DNA of 62,112 bases from SAR116 cluster bacterium AG-447-A06 (GCA_003212345.1 QCPZ01000009.1:1-62112); one strand, 5' to 3'. Shown: positions 8,151 to 18,890, counted from the first letter of the stretch. Numbers and translations are program-made. The notes: generated by a model not told the origin, from the sequence alone.

Positions 8151-9590
8151 ATGGATTTAGGTTTCACTACTGCCGTTTACGTTATCGCAGCTATTCTTTT
8201 CATTTTGTCGCTCGGCGGATTGTCCGGCCAAGAAAGCGCAAAACGTGCCGTCTGGTTCGGAATATTTGGTATGGCCTTGGCTGTCTTGGCAACGATTGTT
8301 GGACCCGGCACTGGTCTTTGGCAGCTTACGACCGCCCTTATTTTGGCAGGTGGAGTAATAGGCTATCTACTCGCCTCGAAAGTTGAAATGACTCAAATGC
8401 CGGAACTGGTTGCAGGTATGCACGCACTTGTTGGCCTTGCCGCTGTTTTTGTTGGTTTCAATGCACACTTTGAGCTCGTCAACGTTTTAGGGATGGATTC
8501 CTCAGCAAAAAAGGCCCTAGAGGGCTTTGCTGCGTTGCTTGCCAAGAAGTCGGCTGTTGAAATCAATATTCTCCGCGTTGAGGCATCACTTGGAATCTGG
8601 ATTGGTGCCGTAACCTTCACTGGTTCCGTAATTGCCTACGGAAAACTTGCAGGTAAAGTCACATCAGCCGCAACCAAACTCCCAGGCGGTCATATGTTAA
8701 ACGCAATAGCGGCGATATCATCACTCGCGTGTCTTGTCTGGTACTTGAACTCGGGGGAGCTTCTACCACTCGGGATCCTTACAGTTTTGGCGCTTTTCAT
8801 TGGGTTTCATTTGATAATGGGTATTGGCGGCGCCGATATGCCCGTGGTTGTTTCTATGCTAAATTCATATTCTGGTTGGGCAGCAGCAGCAATTGGATTC
8901 AGCCTTGGTAATGACCTTCTTATTGTAGTTGGAGCTTTAGTCGGTTCTTCAGGTGCCATTTTGTCTTACATCATGTGTAAAGCAATGAACCGTTCATTCA
9001 TCAGTGTCATACTAGGAGGTTTTGGCGGCACAGCTGGGCCCCAAATGGAAGTTGAAGGGGAGCAAATCGCCATCGATGCAGATGGTGTTGCTTCAGCGCT
9101 ACAGGATGCTGACAGCGTCGTAATTATCCCCGGATACGGCATGGCTGTAGCACAGGCTCAACAAAATGTTGCAGAACTTACCCGAAGGCTTCGTACAAAG
9201 GGTAAGACAGTTAGGTTTGCGATTCATCCTGTCGCGGGCCGGCTGCCCGGTCATATGAACGTCCTTTTGGCTGAGGCAAAGGTGCCATACGACATTGTCC
9301 TTGAGATGGATGAGATAAACGATGATTTTCCTGAAACAGATGTCGCCATCGTGATTGGCTCTAATGATATCGTAAACCCCGCCGCACAAGATGATCCGAA
9401 CAGCCCAATTGCAGGCATGCCGGTTTTAGAATGTTGGAAGGCAAAACAAGTTTTTGTTTCTAAACGAGGACAAGGCACTGGGTACTCCGGCATTGAGAAT
9501 CCGCTATTTTTCAAAGAAAACACACGGATGTTCTATGGCGATGCCAAAGCCTCGCTGGACCAGCTCTTAACACTCATTTCAAACAACTAA
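8151..9590 (+). CDS. pntB: NAD(P) transhydrogenase subunit beta PntB
   Basis: PntB supplies the remaining transmembrane helices and the NADP(H)-binding domain III. The 479-residue protein has a hydrophobic N-terminal two thirds with eight or nine membrane segments. The domain III signature loops follow: [12 protein letters not shown] from about residue 326, [32 protein letters not shown] near 401, and [17 protein letters not shown] near 436. Length and order match E. coli PntB. It directly follows pntA. No strong terminator is seen in the 78 bases between its stop and the convergent kinase gene. Confidence 0.95.
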   Translation: MDLGFTTAVYVIAAILFILSLGGLSGQESAKRAVWFGIFGMALAVLATIVGPGTGLWQLTTALILAGGVIGYLLASKVEMTQMPELVAGMHALVGLAAVFVGFNAHFELVNVLGMDSSAKKALEGFAALLAKKSAVEINILRVEASLGIWIGAVTFTGSVIAYGKLAGKVTSAATKLPGGHMLNAIAAISSLACLVWYLNSGELLPLGILTVLALFIGFHLIMGIGGADMPVVVSMLNSYSGWAAAAIGFSLGNDLLIVVGALVGSSGAILSYIMCKAMNRSFISVILGGFGGTAGPQMEVEGEQIAIDADGVASALQDADSVVIIPGYGMAVAQAQQNVAELTRRLRTKGKTVRFAIHPVAGRLPGHMNVLLAEAKVPYDIVLEMDEINDDFPETDVAIVIGSNDIVNPAAQDDPNSPIAGMPVLECWKAKQVFVSKRGQGTGYSGIENPLFFKENTRMFYGDAKASLDQLLTLISNN

Positions 9591-9668
9591 CAAATTGTAA
9601 TAGAACCCCAACAAAACAACGAACTCACACAACGCCGCTTCGTTTGCCGGTGATTCGCGAGCTAGCGC

Positions 9669-11058
9669 CTAACTAAGGCTATTCGTGAGAAGCTTATTAG
9701 GAAGACCTACTTGAGACGCAGCTTCCCTTTGTCGGTTGGCCAACGCGTCCACAGAGAAATCATCAATTAGATCATGAAACAACTCATGCCAGTTAACCTC
9801 AGCACCAAGATGCATGAACACCGAACCAAGACCGACTGCCGCTCGGTCTGTCAAAACAAATTCACGTGGTGGTTTGATGCCACCAATCCGTTTTAATTCG
9901 GTATGAACCTTGCTAGCGAGTTCGCGGCCCGCACTCCCACCGCGCATTTGCTGAATTGGTCGCACACGATTTTCAAGGAGGGGGGGCATAAATGAATTCA
10001 GCCCACATGTTTAAAACATCGATCGCCTCATTGTCTAACCCAACAAAGCCCCAACGTTCATAAGCATCGACCGCCTGATCCCGGTTATTATCTCGCAACG
10101 CCTTATAAAGTTCAATCACCCCAGCGACAAATTGCGGCCGAAATAGCCTGATTGATCCAAAATCCATAAGGTTAATACTGTGGTCATCAGCGATCGAATA
10201 ATTACCAAGGTGTGGGTCCCCATGAATAACCCCGTAATAATAAAAGGGCACATACCAGACGCGAAACATGGTTTTGGCAATCTCATTCCGCGTTTCCTGA
10301 TCTGGGTTTGTATCAAGAAATGGCATCAAGCGTTTACCATCGAGCCAATTCATCGTCAGCAATCGGTCAGTTGACAATTCAGGGATATGGCTTGGCACCT
10401 GCACCTTTTTTTCATTCGCGAGCATGATCTGGTAGAGGTGCATATTCATGGCTTCTCTTCGATAATCCAGCTCTTCAAGGAGCCGTTCAGACAGTTCGTC
10501 ATAAATGTCAGACGTCGAAATGGCCGAGTCATATCGCTCATAAAGCTGGAACAGAAGTTTCAATTGTTTCAGATCAGCGTCAATGGCCGAGTGCATATCA
10601 GGATATTGTAATTTGATTGCAAGTGACTGGTTATTGAGCCCGACAGCCTGGTGTACCTGTCCAAGTGACGCTGCCGACACCGCATCACGGTTAAAGCTGC
10701 TAAAATTCTGTTGCCAATCAGGTCCTAATTCAGCGGCCATCCGACGTTTAGTAAACAACCACCCCATCGAAGGCGCATCAGCCTGTAACCCCGCAAGTTC
10801 ATCAGCATATTCTTTTGGCAAGGCGTCGGGAATTGTCGATAGAATCTGCGCAACCTTCATAATTGGCCCTTTTAAACCACCGAGAGCCTCGCGCAAGTCA
10901 GCGGCATGTTTTTCGCGGTCAATATTCCAACCTAGATAGCGCTCGCCAGCCACCCGCGCTGCAAGCCCCCCCATTGTCGAGGTTACCTTTGCGTAGCGTC
11001 GGATACGGCCTCCAAACGGTCGGTTGCTGGCTTTGTCATGCTCATTAGTTTCAGCCAT
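9669..11058 (-). CDS. ABC1/UbiB-family kinase, split by a frameshift
   Basis: The N-terminal part (11058 to 9973, 361 codons) has the ABC1 kinase hallmarks: the KGPIMKVAQ motif, the A-I-K-L-Q-Y-P lysine strand, SLGQVHQA, and the kinase HGDPHLGNY / LMDFGS catalytic loops. It stops prematurely after YAPPP. The rest of the protein continues at once in another frame (from about 9989 down to 9669, RVRPIQQMRGG to the end). The break lies in a run of seven G (9980-9986; C on the coding strand). Removing one base would read YAPLLENRVRP and restore one protein of about 460 residues, the normal family size. Family members are atypical kinases or ATPases linked to quinone biology. The start ATG overlaps the pepF stop (TAATG). 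Sequencing error, phase variation or true decay cannot be told apart here. Confidence 0.85.
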
Positions 11059-12836
11059 TACGCTAGTCCTTCCAGCTCATCAATCATCCCGCTAATCATA
11101 TCAAGGCCAAGTGACCAAAAGGCTGGCTTGCCCGCATCCAAATCAAAGCGTTTCAGTGCGACATCATAACGGTCTTTTCCACCTGACTTTAGAAGATCCT
11201 TATAGTTTTGAATGAATATATCATCAGTTTTATTTCCCTGTGCCAGCTGGTATTTCTGCCATAACGCATTAACCAAGCAGTCACCAAACGCATAGGCGTA
11301 CACGTAAAACGGCGTATGAACAAAATGCGGGACATAACTCCAGATTGAACGGTAGTCATCACCAATTCTAATCGCTGGACCCAATGCAACACGCTGGGTC
11401 TCCATCCAGATATCAGAAATTTCATCAGCTGTTAGTTCTGCCTTGGCGCGACGATCATGAAGCTGAGTTTCAAAATTATGGAAAGCAATTTGCCTGACAA
11501 CCGTGTTCAACATATCTTCAACTTTGCCCGCCAACAATAACCGCCTGACATTCGCGTCACTTTCATTGTCAACAAGTCGACGGAAGGCCAGCATTTCGGC
11601 AAATACAGAAGCGGTTTCAGCTAAGGTCAACGGAGTGTCTGACATCAGATATCCCTGCTCAGCGGCAAGAACTTGATGAATGCCATGCCCCATTTCATGA
11701 GCAAGCGTCATAACATCACGCGACTTTCCAGCAAAATTCATCAATATGTAGGGATGCGCTGATGGCACGACCGGATGGGAGAATGCCCCTGAACTTTTGC
11801 CAGCACGTGGGGCCGCATCAATCCAATTCCTGTCAAAAAATGGTTTGGCAATTTCAGCCATGTCGGTATCGAAGTCACCAAACGCGTCTAAAACAATTTC
11901 TTGCGCATCGGTCCAGCTATATTGCCGGTCATTATCGCCCGGCAAAGGTGCATTACGATCCCACCAATCAATCTGCTTTTCGCCCATCCATCCTGATTTT
12001 AACTTATAATAACGGTGGGACAAATCTTCATTCCGACCGTTCACCGCCTCAACCAGCGCGTCAACTACATTATCGTCAACATCATTTGCAAGATTACGTG
12101 ATGAGACAGGGCGATCAAATCCACGCCAGCCATCTTCAATTTGTTTATCTTTAGCAATCGTGTTGATAACAAGCGATAAAAGGCGTTGATGGTCCTTTAA
12201 TGTGGTTGAAAGCGACTGACCAGCCTCTTTACGTTTTCCAGGATCTGTGCTGGACAAAGCATCCAGAATTTCAGCTTCGGTCACCTCTGATCCCTGAAAT
12301 GCAAATCGCATCGATGTCGTTGTTTCATCGAACAATCGGACCCATGCTCCGCTGCCAGTTGGGGACCGTTCAGCAATCATCTTTTCAATTTCATCAGAAA
12401 GCTGAAAGGGAGCCATGGCCCGCACACGCCGCAACCAGGGAGCAAAGTGTCTCAACCCACTAGCTTTTAATAGAACTACCATATGATCTTCATCAATTTT
12501 AGCGAGTTCTAATTCCACAAATAAAAGCGCCGCCCCAATCTCTGCTCCAACCTCGCGAACTGACTGATGGTGCTTAGCAATGGCAGCATCATTTGTGTTA
12601 GCCGCAAATAAAAGCTGAGCGTGACTTTGCACCTTGCCAAGACGCTCTAGAATAGTCTCATAGCTTTTTATGACACCAATGAGCTGGTTTGCGGTTAATT
12701 CACCAAGTCGGCCCCGCCATTTGGTCTCAAGCTGTTTTGCGGCTTTTTGGCATCCAGCCATATCAGCTTTGAGCGCAGGTGAATTGACCCCTGCGTAGAG
12801 GTCGTCAAGGCTCCATACTGGACAAGAATCAGGCAT
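11058..12836 (-). CDS. pepF: M3-family oligoendopeptidase F-like metallopeptidase
   Basis: This 592-residue protein is a zinc-dependent M3 peptidase (thimet oligopeptidase/PepF group) that degrades short peptides in the cytoplasm. The zinc site HEMGHGIHQ begins at His380, with the third ligand expected in the downstream helix ETASVFAEML. Length and the helical N-terminal half fit the M3B PepF/PepF1-like subgroup. The ATG at 12836 has no strong ribosome site. The stop overlaps the start of the ABC1 kinase gene by one base, so the pair is translationally coupled. The upstream 180 bases contain no gene. Confidence 0.88.
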   Translation of the reverse strand: MPDSCPVWSLDDLYAGVNSPALKADMAGCQKAAKQLETKWRGRLGELTANQLIGVIKSYETILERLGKVQSHAQLLFAANTNDAAIAKHHQSVREVGAEIGAALLFVELELAKIDEDHMVVLLKASGLRHFAPWLRRVRAMAPFQLSDEIEKMIAERSPTGSGAWVRLFDETTTSMRFAFQGSEVTEAEILDALSSTDPGKRKEAGQSLSTTLKDHQRLLSLVINTIAKDKQIEDGWRGFDRPVSSRNLANDVDDNVVDALVEAVNGRNEDLSHRYYKLKSGWMGEKQIDWWDRNAPLPGDNDRQYSWTDAQEIVLDAFGDFDTDMAEIAKPFFDRNWIDAAPRAGKSSGAFSHPVVPSAHPYILMNFAGKSRDVMTLAHEMGHGIHQVLAAEQGYLMSDTPLTLAETASVFAEMLAFRRLVDNESDANVRRLLLAGKVEDMLNTVVRQIAFHNFETQLHDRRAKAELTADEISDIWMETQRVALGPAIRIGDDYRSIWSYVPHFVHTPFYVYAYAFGDCLVNALWQKYQLAQGNKTDDIFIQNYKDLLKSGGKDRYDVALKRFDLDAGKPAFWSLGLDMISGMIDELEGLA

Positions 12837-13020
12837 TTCTACATTTCACTTTTCTGGCAGCGACCGCGTAAAGGTATTTTTTACCTTTTTTTATATGAGC
12901 ATAGAAAGGCGGTTTCTCAAGTGCGTTTTCCAATCCTTTTTTGGCTCCCAAAGTCTCTTTCGTTCAGCGGCTTGCCCCGCATAAAAAAATGCGGTAATTT
13001 GATATTGCTCGATACATGAG
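12837..13020. other. Intergenic region between pepF and the glycine riboswitch
   Basis: No gene is seen. Two small hairpins are present: AAAGGTA / TACCTTT (12870-12888, 5-base T loop, then T's on the plus strand) and CCGCAT / ATGCGG (12977-12994, A6 loop). The divergent promoters of pepF and the gcv operon must lie here, but I cannot pick convincing -35/-10 pairs. Confidence 0.5.
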
Positions 13021-13267
13021 AGGGGAGAGCTTGTCAGTGGTAATCTGCACCACTTTGGCAACACCGTAGGAGCAAACCCCCAGAAACTCTCAGGTAACCG
13101 TACTCTTTCATGTGAGCACTCTGGAAAGTGACACGGCAGTGTCCACCGACGGGGAAAACTGGTGAAGAATTGAACCCCAAAGAGTGTGGTTCAATTAATC
13201 AACCAACCAAGGTAGCTCAAACTTTGGCTTGGCCCGGCTAATCTCTCAGGTTCCGCGACAGAAGGGG
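13021..13267 (+). ncRNA. Tandem glycine riboswitch upstream of gcvT
   Basis: Two successive glycine-aptamer cores precede gcvT. Aptamer 1 (about 13021-13131) has GGGGAGAGC at its start, the ACACCGTAGGAGCAAACCCC core and the AGAAACTCTCAGGTAACCG strand. Aptamer 2 (about 13132-13267) has CCACCGACGGGGAAAACTGG, then an extended variable stem, then CTAATCTCTCAGG and the closing GACAGAAGGGG. The paired CTCTCAGG elements and the following gcvTHP genes are typical of this class, which turns on glycine cleavage when glycine is abundant. The exact aptamer ends are approximate. Confidence 0.93.
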
Positions 13268-13268
13268 C

Positions 13269-13295
13269 GAATACCAACATTGGTATTCACCTTTT
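13269..13295 (+). terminator. Expression-platform hairpin between riboswitch and gcvT
   Basis: A perfect 9-base-pair palindrome GAATACCAA-CA-TTGGTATTC begins one base after aptamer 2 and is followed by ACCTTTT. In practice the stem would be about 8 pairs with a small loop. The short T run makes it a candidate weak intrinsic terminator or switching hairpin for the glycine riboswitch, about 25 bases before the gcvT start and just upstream of its ribosome site at 13307. Whether control is by termination or by translation cannot be settled by eye. Confidence 0.55.
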
Positions 13296-13320
13296 AACGC
13301 GTAGCCAAAGGATTAGACCA

Positions 13321-14415
13321 GTGGACCTCAAACGAACCCCACTTTATGATTTCCATGTTGCCAATGGCGCGCGCATGGTGCCGTTTGCTGGCTGGGATAT
13401 GCCAGTACAATATTCTACTGGCATTAAGGCAGAACACCTGGCCACACGCGATGGGGCTGGGCTTTTTGATGTCTCGCACATGGCACAAATCGAAATATCC
13501 GGAACTGGCGCTAATGCTTTTCTTGAGCGCCTAACCCCGACTAACCTTAGCGCGCTTTTCGAAGGCCAGGTGCGCTATTCCTTTTTCCTGAATGATACGG
13601 GCGGTGTTCTTGATGATCTAATGATCACCCGCCTCGGCGGACACTTACACCTCGTGGTGAATGCAGGTCGAACAAGTCATGATATCGCCCATCTTCGCCA
13701 AAACCTTGATGCCAACACCCACATAAATGTTAAAGAGGACAGAGCATTACTCGCGCTACAAGGTCCAGATGCCGCACAAGTACTCAACAACCTTGGCCTT
13801 GATCTTAATGGTTTCCATTTTATGGATGCTCGGCGTTTTGATTTAGCCGATATTCCACTCGTTATCACACGATCAGGCTACACTGGTGAGGATGGATTTG
13901 AAGTTTCAATCCCTGGTGAGAGTGCCACTATAATTGCTGAGCGTTTTCTTAGTACAAAAAAAATTACCCTTGCTGGTCTCGGCGCCCGCGATACCTTGCG
14001 GCTTGAGGCGGGGCTGCCTTTATGGGGGCATGAACTGGATGAAACCATCACGCCAACTACAGCAGGCCTTACATTCGCGCTATCGAAAAAGCGGCGGGAC
14101 GCGGCTGATTTTCCGGGGGCCACAATCATTCTTGATGAATTAGCGAGGGGTCCAACCCGGCATCTTGTTGGCCTCTTGGCTAACGGAGCACGCCCGGTTC
14201 GTGATGGTGTGTTGCTTAAACAGGACGGAAAGGACGTTGGCATAGTAACATCAGGTGGATTTTCGCCAAGCCTCAATCGGCCCGCTGCCCTCGGATTTGT
14301 TGATGGGTCATATGCAGAAGCCGGCACCCAACTGACCGCAGCAACAAAAGGCAAAGAAACCCAAGTTACCGTCGCAAAATTGCCGCTAGTTAAACATCGT
14401 TATTTTCGCGGGTAG
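13321..14415 (+). CDS. gcvT: Glycine cleavage system T-protein (aminomethyltransferase)
   Basis: GcvT transfers the methylene group from the aminomethyl-lipoyl H-protein to tetrahydrofolate, releasing ammonia. The 364-residue protein starts KRTPLYDFHVANGARMVPFAGWDMPVQY, the canonical N-terminus, and has GLFDVSHMAQ, LQGPDA, SRSGYTGEDGFE-like (TRSGYTGEDGFEV) and GARDTLRLEAGLPLWGHELDE segments, plus VTSGGFSPSL near the C-terminus. The start is GTG 13321 behind AAAGGA with an 8-base spacer. It is the first gene of gcvT-gcvH-gcvP under the tandem glycine riboswitch, distinct from the ygfZ-like paralogue at 186. Confidence 0.96.
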   Translation: MDLKRTPLYDFHVANGARMVPFAGWDMPVQYSTGIKAEHLATRDGAGLFDVSHMAQIEISGTGANAFLERLTPTNLSALFEGQVRYSFFLNDTGGVLDDLMITRLGGHLHLVVNAGRTSHDIAHLRQNLDANTHINVKEDRALLALQGPDAAQVLNNLGLDLNGFHFMDARRFDLADIPLVITRSGYTGEDGFEVSIPGESATIIAERFLSTKKITLAGLGARDTLRLEAGLPLWGHELDETITPTTAGLTFALSKKRRDAADFPGATIILDELARGPTRHLVGLLANGARPVRDGVLLKQDGKDVGIVTSGGFSPSLNRPAALGFVDGSYAEAGTQLTAATKGKETQVTVAKLPLVKHRYFRG

Positions 14416-14449
14416 CCGACGTCAACCAGACATAAAAGGAGATAAAGCC

Positions 14450-14812
14450 ATGTTAAAATTTTCCGAGGACCATGAATGGGCAAAACTTGATAACGATAGT
14501 TGTTCGGTTGGTATTTCGCCACATGCTGTCGAACAACTTGGTGATATTGTGTTTGTTGAACTGCCAGAAATTGGCACAAAGGTCGACAAGGGGGATGCAG
14601 TGGCAGTATTCGAATCCGTAAAAGCCGCGTCTGATATATACAGTCCTGCTGCTGGTGAGATCACCGAAGTGAATAGCGCACTACTTGATGACCTGACATC
14701 TATCACGCCAGAGAGTGCAATGGAAAACTGGATTTTCAAACTCAAAATCAGTGACGCCTCTGATCTTGAAACACTAATGGATGAGGGTGCTTATACCGCG
14801 CTAATTGGCTGA
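14450..14812 (+). CDS. gcvH: Glycine cleavage system H-protein (lipoyl carrier)
   Basis: GcvH is the lipoylated shuttle that carries the aminomethyl group between P-, T- and L-proteins. The 120-residue protein has the usual FSEDHEWAKL start and the lipoylation site Lys58 in FESVKAASDIYSP. Length is slightly short of the usual 125-130 but all core strands are present. The ATG is preceded by AAAGGAGATAAAGCC, a strong ribosome site. It lies 34 bases after gcvT and 105 bases before gcvP. The L-protein (lipoamide dehydrogenase) is not in the operon, as expected, since it is shared with other complexes. Confidence 0.96.
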   Translation: MLKFSEDHEWAKLDNDSCSVGISPHAVEQLGDIVFVELPEIGTKVDKGDAVAVFESVKAASDIYSPAAGEITEVNSALLDDLTSITPESAMENWIFKLKISDASDLETLMDEGAYTALIG

Positions 14813-14917
14813 TACCATAGCATAAAGCGCAGATTTGAGAAAAAGACAGTAAGGCAAAAAAACAGTATTACTGGCTTCAAAAAAAAAATTAAATGTAGTC
14901 TTGTGAAAGGAAGCATT

Positions 14918-17746
14918 ATGTCATCAGTATCGTCACCGCAAGCCCCATTTGTCACTCGTCATATTGGTCTTGATGAGGCCGATACCGCACATATGCTAGA
15001 CGCCCTCAATGCCTCTTCGATGGACGAATTCTTGGAGTCAGTTATACCAGCAAACATACGGCGCCAGGATAAAATGGCATTATCGCCAGCACTATCTGAA
15101 TATCAGATTTTGGCTGAGCTTCGCTCTTTTGCCGACAAAAATCAGGTCAAAACATCACTTATAGGTATGGGCTACTATAACTGTTACACACCACCCGTTA
15201 TCCAGCGGAATATTCTGGAAAATCCAGCGTGGTACACCGCCTACACGCCCTATCAACCTGAAATTTCGCAAGGGCGGCTTGAGGCAATCCTTAATTTTCA
15301 AACAATGATTACTGATCTAACAGGCATGGAAATTGCCAATGGATCATTGCTGGATGAAGCCACCGCCGCCGCCGAAGCAATGGCTCTTGCGAACCGCACG
15401 CATAAGGCTAGAGGCAACCGCTTCCTTGTTGATCCTGACACGCATCCGCAAATTATTTCAATCCTGCAAACCCGCGCCAAACCGCTTGGTATCATTGTTG
15501 ATGTTCAGCCTGTTGATGATGCAATGACAGATGATTGCTTTGGTGGGTTGCTGAGCTATCCCAGCAGCAGCGGAATGGTTCGTGACCTTACTGATGAAAT
15601 TGCCATGATTCACGACGTTGGTGGCCTTGCTGTTGTTTGTGCTGATCTTCTTGCGCTAACCCTAGTGACGCCACCCGGCGAAATGGGCGCCGACATTGTT
15701 GTTGGCAGCGCGCAGCGTTTTGGCGTGTCGTTTAGTTTTGGCGGTCCGCATGCTGCATATTTTGCTTGCACTCAGGCCTTACAGCGCTCAATTCCCGGAC
15801 GGATTGTTGGAGTGTCGCGTGATACCAATGGCCGGCCCGCTTATCGTCTGGCCTTACAAACCCGTGAGCAGCATATTCGTCGGGAAAAAGCAACGTCAAA
15901 CATCTGTACAGCCCAAGCCTTACTCGCGATCATGGCCAGTTTCTATGCTATCTGGCATGGCCCAGGCGGGCTCAAAAACATTGCAACACACAGCAATCAG
16001 CAAGCCCGACGATTTGGCGCTGCTATGATAGCCAGCGGCCGTAGCCTGCGCCATCAATCATTTTTTGATACGGTGGTTATTGAAACAGGCGACGATCGTG
16101 ATAATTTGCTGGCAACCGCAAATGCGGCTGGATTTAACCTTCGCCCCCTTGATGGCGCAGTAGCGGCAAGCTTTGATGAAACAATAGATGATGAAAAGCT
16201 GGCAGCCCTAACGACTGCCCTCGGTGGGGTGCTTGAAGCAGAAGTAGATGAAAACCTGCCAACCAACCTTGCCCGCAACAGTCCGTTCCTTACACACCAA
16301 GTGTTTCAAGATTATCGGTCAGAAACCGAAATGCTGCGTTATATGCGACGCTTGGCAGACCGTGACCTGGCACTTGATCGCTGCATGATTCCGCTTGGCT
16401 CTTGCACCATGAAGCTGAATGCAACCGCTGAAATGATGCCCATTACCTGGCCAGAATTTGCTAATATCCATCCCTATGCGCCAGTTGAACAGACTAAAGG
16501 TTATCTGGAGTTAATTGCTAAGCTGGAGGATATGTTGTGCCAATGCACTGGCTACGCAGCGATGTCCATTCAACCTAATTCTGGCGCACAAGGGGAATTT
16601 GCCGGCTTGCTCGCCATTTCTCGTTACCATCAATCTCGCGGTGAACATGACCGGGATATTTGTCTGATTCCATCCTCGGCACATGGCACTAATCCAGCAT
16701 CGGCAGCGATGGCCGGAATGAAAGTTGTAGTGGTAAAGTGCGATGCAGATGGAAATGTTGACCTTGATGATCTGCAATCCAAGGCAATCCTGTATAAGGA
16801 CAATCTTTCCGCCTTAATGGTAACCTACCCATCAACCCATGGAGTCTTTGAAGAATCCATTGCCGAAATTTGCGATATCACCCACAAGGCTGGTGGGCAG
16901 GTTTATGTAGATGGAGCGAATTTGAATGCCCTTGTTGGCTATTGTGCCCCGCCTCATTTCGGTGCCGATGTCAGTCATTTGAATTTGCATAAAACATTTT
17001 GCATTCCGCATGGCGGCGGCGGCCCAGGTATTGGGCCTATTGGTGTGGCGGCTCACCTTGCTCCTTTCCTACCAGGATCACCACTTGACGGTGAGTACGC
17101 TGTCAGTGCTACCCCATTCGGATCTGCCGGCATTCTGCCTATCACTTATGCCTATATTTGCATGATGGGACCGGATGGTTTGGCTACAGCAACGGCATCA
17201 GCTATTCTTTCTGCAAACTATATTGCACACCGTCTGCGCGAAGCATACCCGATTTTATATACCGGACGCAGTGGCCACGTTGCGCATGAATGTATCATTG
17301 ACATACGCCAAATTCAGGATGCTCATGGCATTAGCAATGAAGATATTGCCAAGCGCCTCATCGATTACGGTTTTCATGCTCCAACGATGTCATTTCCTGT
17401 GGCCGGCACATTAATGATTGAGCCAACAGAGTCTGAGTCACTTGTCGAGGTAGATAGATTCTGTGATGCGATGATTGCTATTGCTAGCGAAATTGACAAT
17501 GTTGCCATTGGAGTCTGGCCGCGAGATGACAATCCACTGGTGAATGCGCCGCATACTTCCGATGATATAATGCAGGATGACTGGACCCATCCCTACAGCC
17601 GAAAACAGGCTGGAGACCCTGAAGGCAATCAGCAGGAAAATAAATATTGGCCGCCAGTTAACCGGGTCAACAACGCTCTAGGCGATCGTTCATTAATTTG
17701 TAGCTGCCCACCAATGGAATTTTGGGAACAGCAAGCCGCAGAATAG
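14918..17746 (+). CDS. gcvP: Glycine dehydrogenase (decarboxylating) P-protein
   Basis: GcvP is the PLP enzyme that decarboxylates glycine and loads the aminomethyl group onto GcvH. It is the single-chain form, 942 residues from ATG 14918, which has AAAGGA 6 bases upstream; the GTG at 14903 in the same frame lies before that site and is less likely. The PLP lysine is about residue 692 in [31 protein letters not shown] and [10 protein letters not shown] are also visible in the C-terminal half, and [10 protein letters not shown] at the N-terminus. No split gcvPA/gcvPB genes are present. The C-terminal region ends in the typical [13 protein letters not shown]. Confidence 0.96.
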   Translation: MSSVSSPQAPFVTRHIGLDEADTAHMLDALNASSMDEFLESVIPANIRRQDKMALSPALSEYQILAELRSFADKNQVKTSLIGMGYYNCYTPPVIQRNILENPAWYTAYTPYQPEISQGRLEAILNFQTMITDLTGMEIANGSLLDEATAAAEAMALANRTHKARGNRFLVDPDTHPQIISILQTRAKPLGIIVDVQPVDDAMTDDCFGGLLSYPSSSGMVRDLTDEIAMIHDVGGLAVVCADLLALTLVTPPGEMGADIVVGSAQRFGVSFSFGGPHAAYFACTQALQRSIPGRIVGVSRDTNGRPAYRLALQTREQHIRREKATSNICTAQALLAIMASFYAIWHGPGGLKNIATHSNQQARRFGAAMIASGRSLRHQSFFDTVVIETGDDRDNLLATANAAGFNLRPLDGAVAASFDETIDDEKLAALTTALGGVLEAEVDENLPTNLARNSPFLTHQVFQDYRSETEMLRYMRRLADRDLALDRCMIPLGSCTMKLNATAEMMPITWPEFANIHPYAPVEQTKGYLELIAKLEDMLCQCTGYAAMSIQPNSGAQGEFAGLLAISRYHQSRGEHDRDICLIPSSAHGTNPASAAMAGMKVVVVKCDADGNVDLDDLQSKAILYKDNLSALMVTYPSTHGVFEESIAEICDITHKAGGQVYVDGANLNALVGYCAPPHFGADVSHLNLHKTFCIPHGGGGPGIGPIGVAAHLAPFLPGSPLDGEYAVSATPFGSAGILPITYAYICMMGPDGLATATASAILSANYIAHRLREAYPILYTGRSGHVAHECIIDIRQIQDAHGISNEDIAKRLIDYGFHAPTMSFPVAGTLMIEPTESESLVEVDRFCDAMIAIASEIDNVAIGVWPRDDNPLVNAPHTSDDIMQDDWTHPYSRKQAGDPEGNQQENKYWPPVNRVNNALGDRSLICSCPPMEFWEQQAAE

Positions 17747-17783
17747 TTAGTTATAAAGAATAGGATTTAACGGGCAGCCGGGG

Positions 17784-18590
17784 CTATAGAGCGAATATCT
17801 CCAGCGTTTCATCTCTTGTTGCTGGTTGGCAGGCATCTGCAAGTTGCCGCACAAGATCAGCACTTGTTGGAGCCAGAGTTCCATCCTTTAAGTGAAGATT
17901 ATTCTCAAACCCAACCCGACAGTGGCCGCCATTTTTAATAGCATCGATCATTACATCAAATTCACGATAGCCAAAAGCGCATATTGACCAGCTTGCCATA
18001 TCCGGCAGTCCATCAGCAATAAACGGCCCCATTTCTCCCGGATCAGATTGGAAATTGCCGCTATAGCGGCCCAGAACTAGCAACACATGTGGGCGAGATG
18101 TTGGCAGAATGCCATCTGCCATCGCCTTTCGGAACCGGGCAAGATCATCAACATCATATAAGATATGCTGAACATGAATTTGGCTGTCCAGGCTATGGTG
18201 ATAAAAACGGGCGGCATGGTCGCGCGCAACTTGACTACCATCACCAATCATTTCGCGAAATCCAACAGACACAAAATCTGGTTTTAAATCAAAAACCAAT
18301 TTGGACTGCTGCTGCGGGGTATATATGCCAACTGCCTCGGTGGTGATCTGGACCAGCATATTTGGCACTTCGGTCCGTAACCCTTCCAACAAAGTTTGGT
18401 ACCGCCCTGTGTCAAGAAGGTGCTTGCCATCATCATCGCGCACATGCGCATGCAATATGCTAGCACCGGCGGCATGGCATTCCTTGGCAGCGGCAATTGT
18501 TTCCGTGATGTTTACCGGCATTGCTGGATGATCAGTTTTAACTTTCCGTGCACCATTTGGTGCAGCCATGATTATTGTTGGTTGGGTCAT
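17784..18590 (-). CDS. Beta-keto acid cleavage enzyme (BKACE, DUF849)
   Basis: This 268-residue TIM-barrel protein belongs to the BKACE/DUF849 family, zinc-dependent enzymes that condense acetyl-CoA with a beta-keto acid to give acetoacetate and a new acyl-CoA. The founding member is 3-keto-5-aminohexanoate cleavage enzyme. Visible features are MAAPNGARK, the metal site ILHAHVRDDDGKH, and the late barrel motif CRVGFENNLHLKDG. The start is ATG 18590, behind AAGGACCATC; the longer frame upstream has no family resemblance. Substrates range widely (betaine-derived dehydrocarnitine, keto-adipate and others), and the neighbours gcvP and panB do not identify this one. Confidence 0.85.
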   Translation of the reverse strand: MTQPTIIMAAPNGARKVKTDHPAMPVNITETIAAAKECHAAGASILHAHVRDDDGKHLLDTGRYQTLLEGLRTEVPNMLVQITTEAVGIYTPQQQSKLVFDLKPDFVSVGFREMIGDGSQVARDHAARFYHHSLDSQIHVQHILYDVDDLARFRKAMADGILPTSRPHVLLVLGRYSGNFQSDPGEMGPFIADGLPDMASWSICAFGYREFDVMIDAIKNGGHCRVGFENNLHLKDGTLAPTSADLVRQLADACQPATRDETLEIFAL

Positions 18591-18890
18591 GATGGTCCTT
18601 ATAAATTGGAAAAAAGCTTGCAACGGGAGGTTGCCTATTAACCGAAGCAAAAACCCCCGACATACATTGACGGCCGCATTTAACCTGCACAAATAGCATG
18701 GGCGTGTATAAGATTTGAGTTATTATGCTAGCATTGGTAAGGCTTACGTCAAGTAACAAGCCAAACCGAAAACCCGATAAAATTTATCGATCGGTATGGG
18801 AATATATGTTACCCGTATTAGAGGATTTAATTATTTGCCTTTTTAATGAATGGCCGCCTAATTATCCCCACCTATAATGAGTTTAACTCG

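Noticed and set aside
12870-12892. AAAGGTA/TACCTTT hairpin with T's as a terminator
   Set aside because: The T run is on the plus strand, where no gene ends, and the stem is only seven weak pairs.
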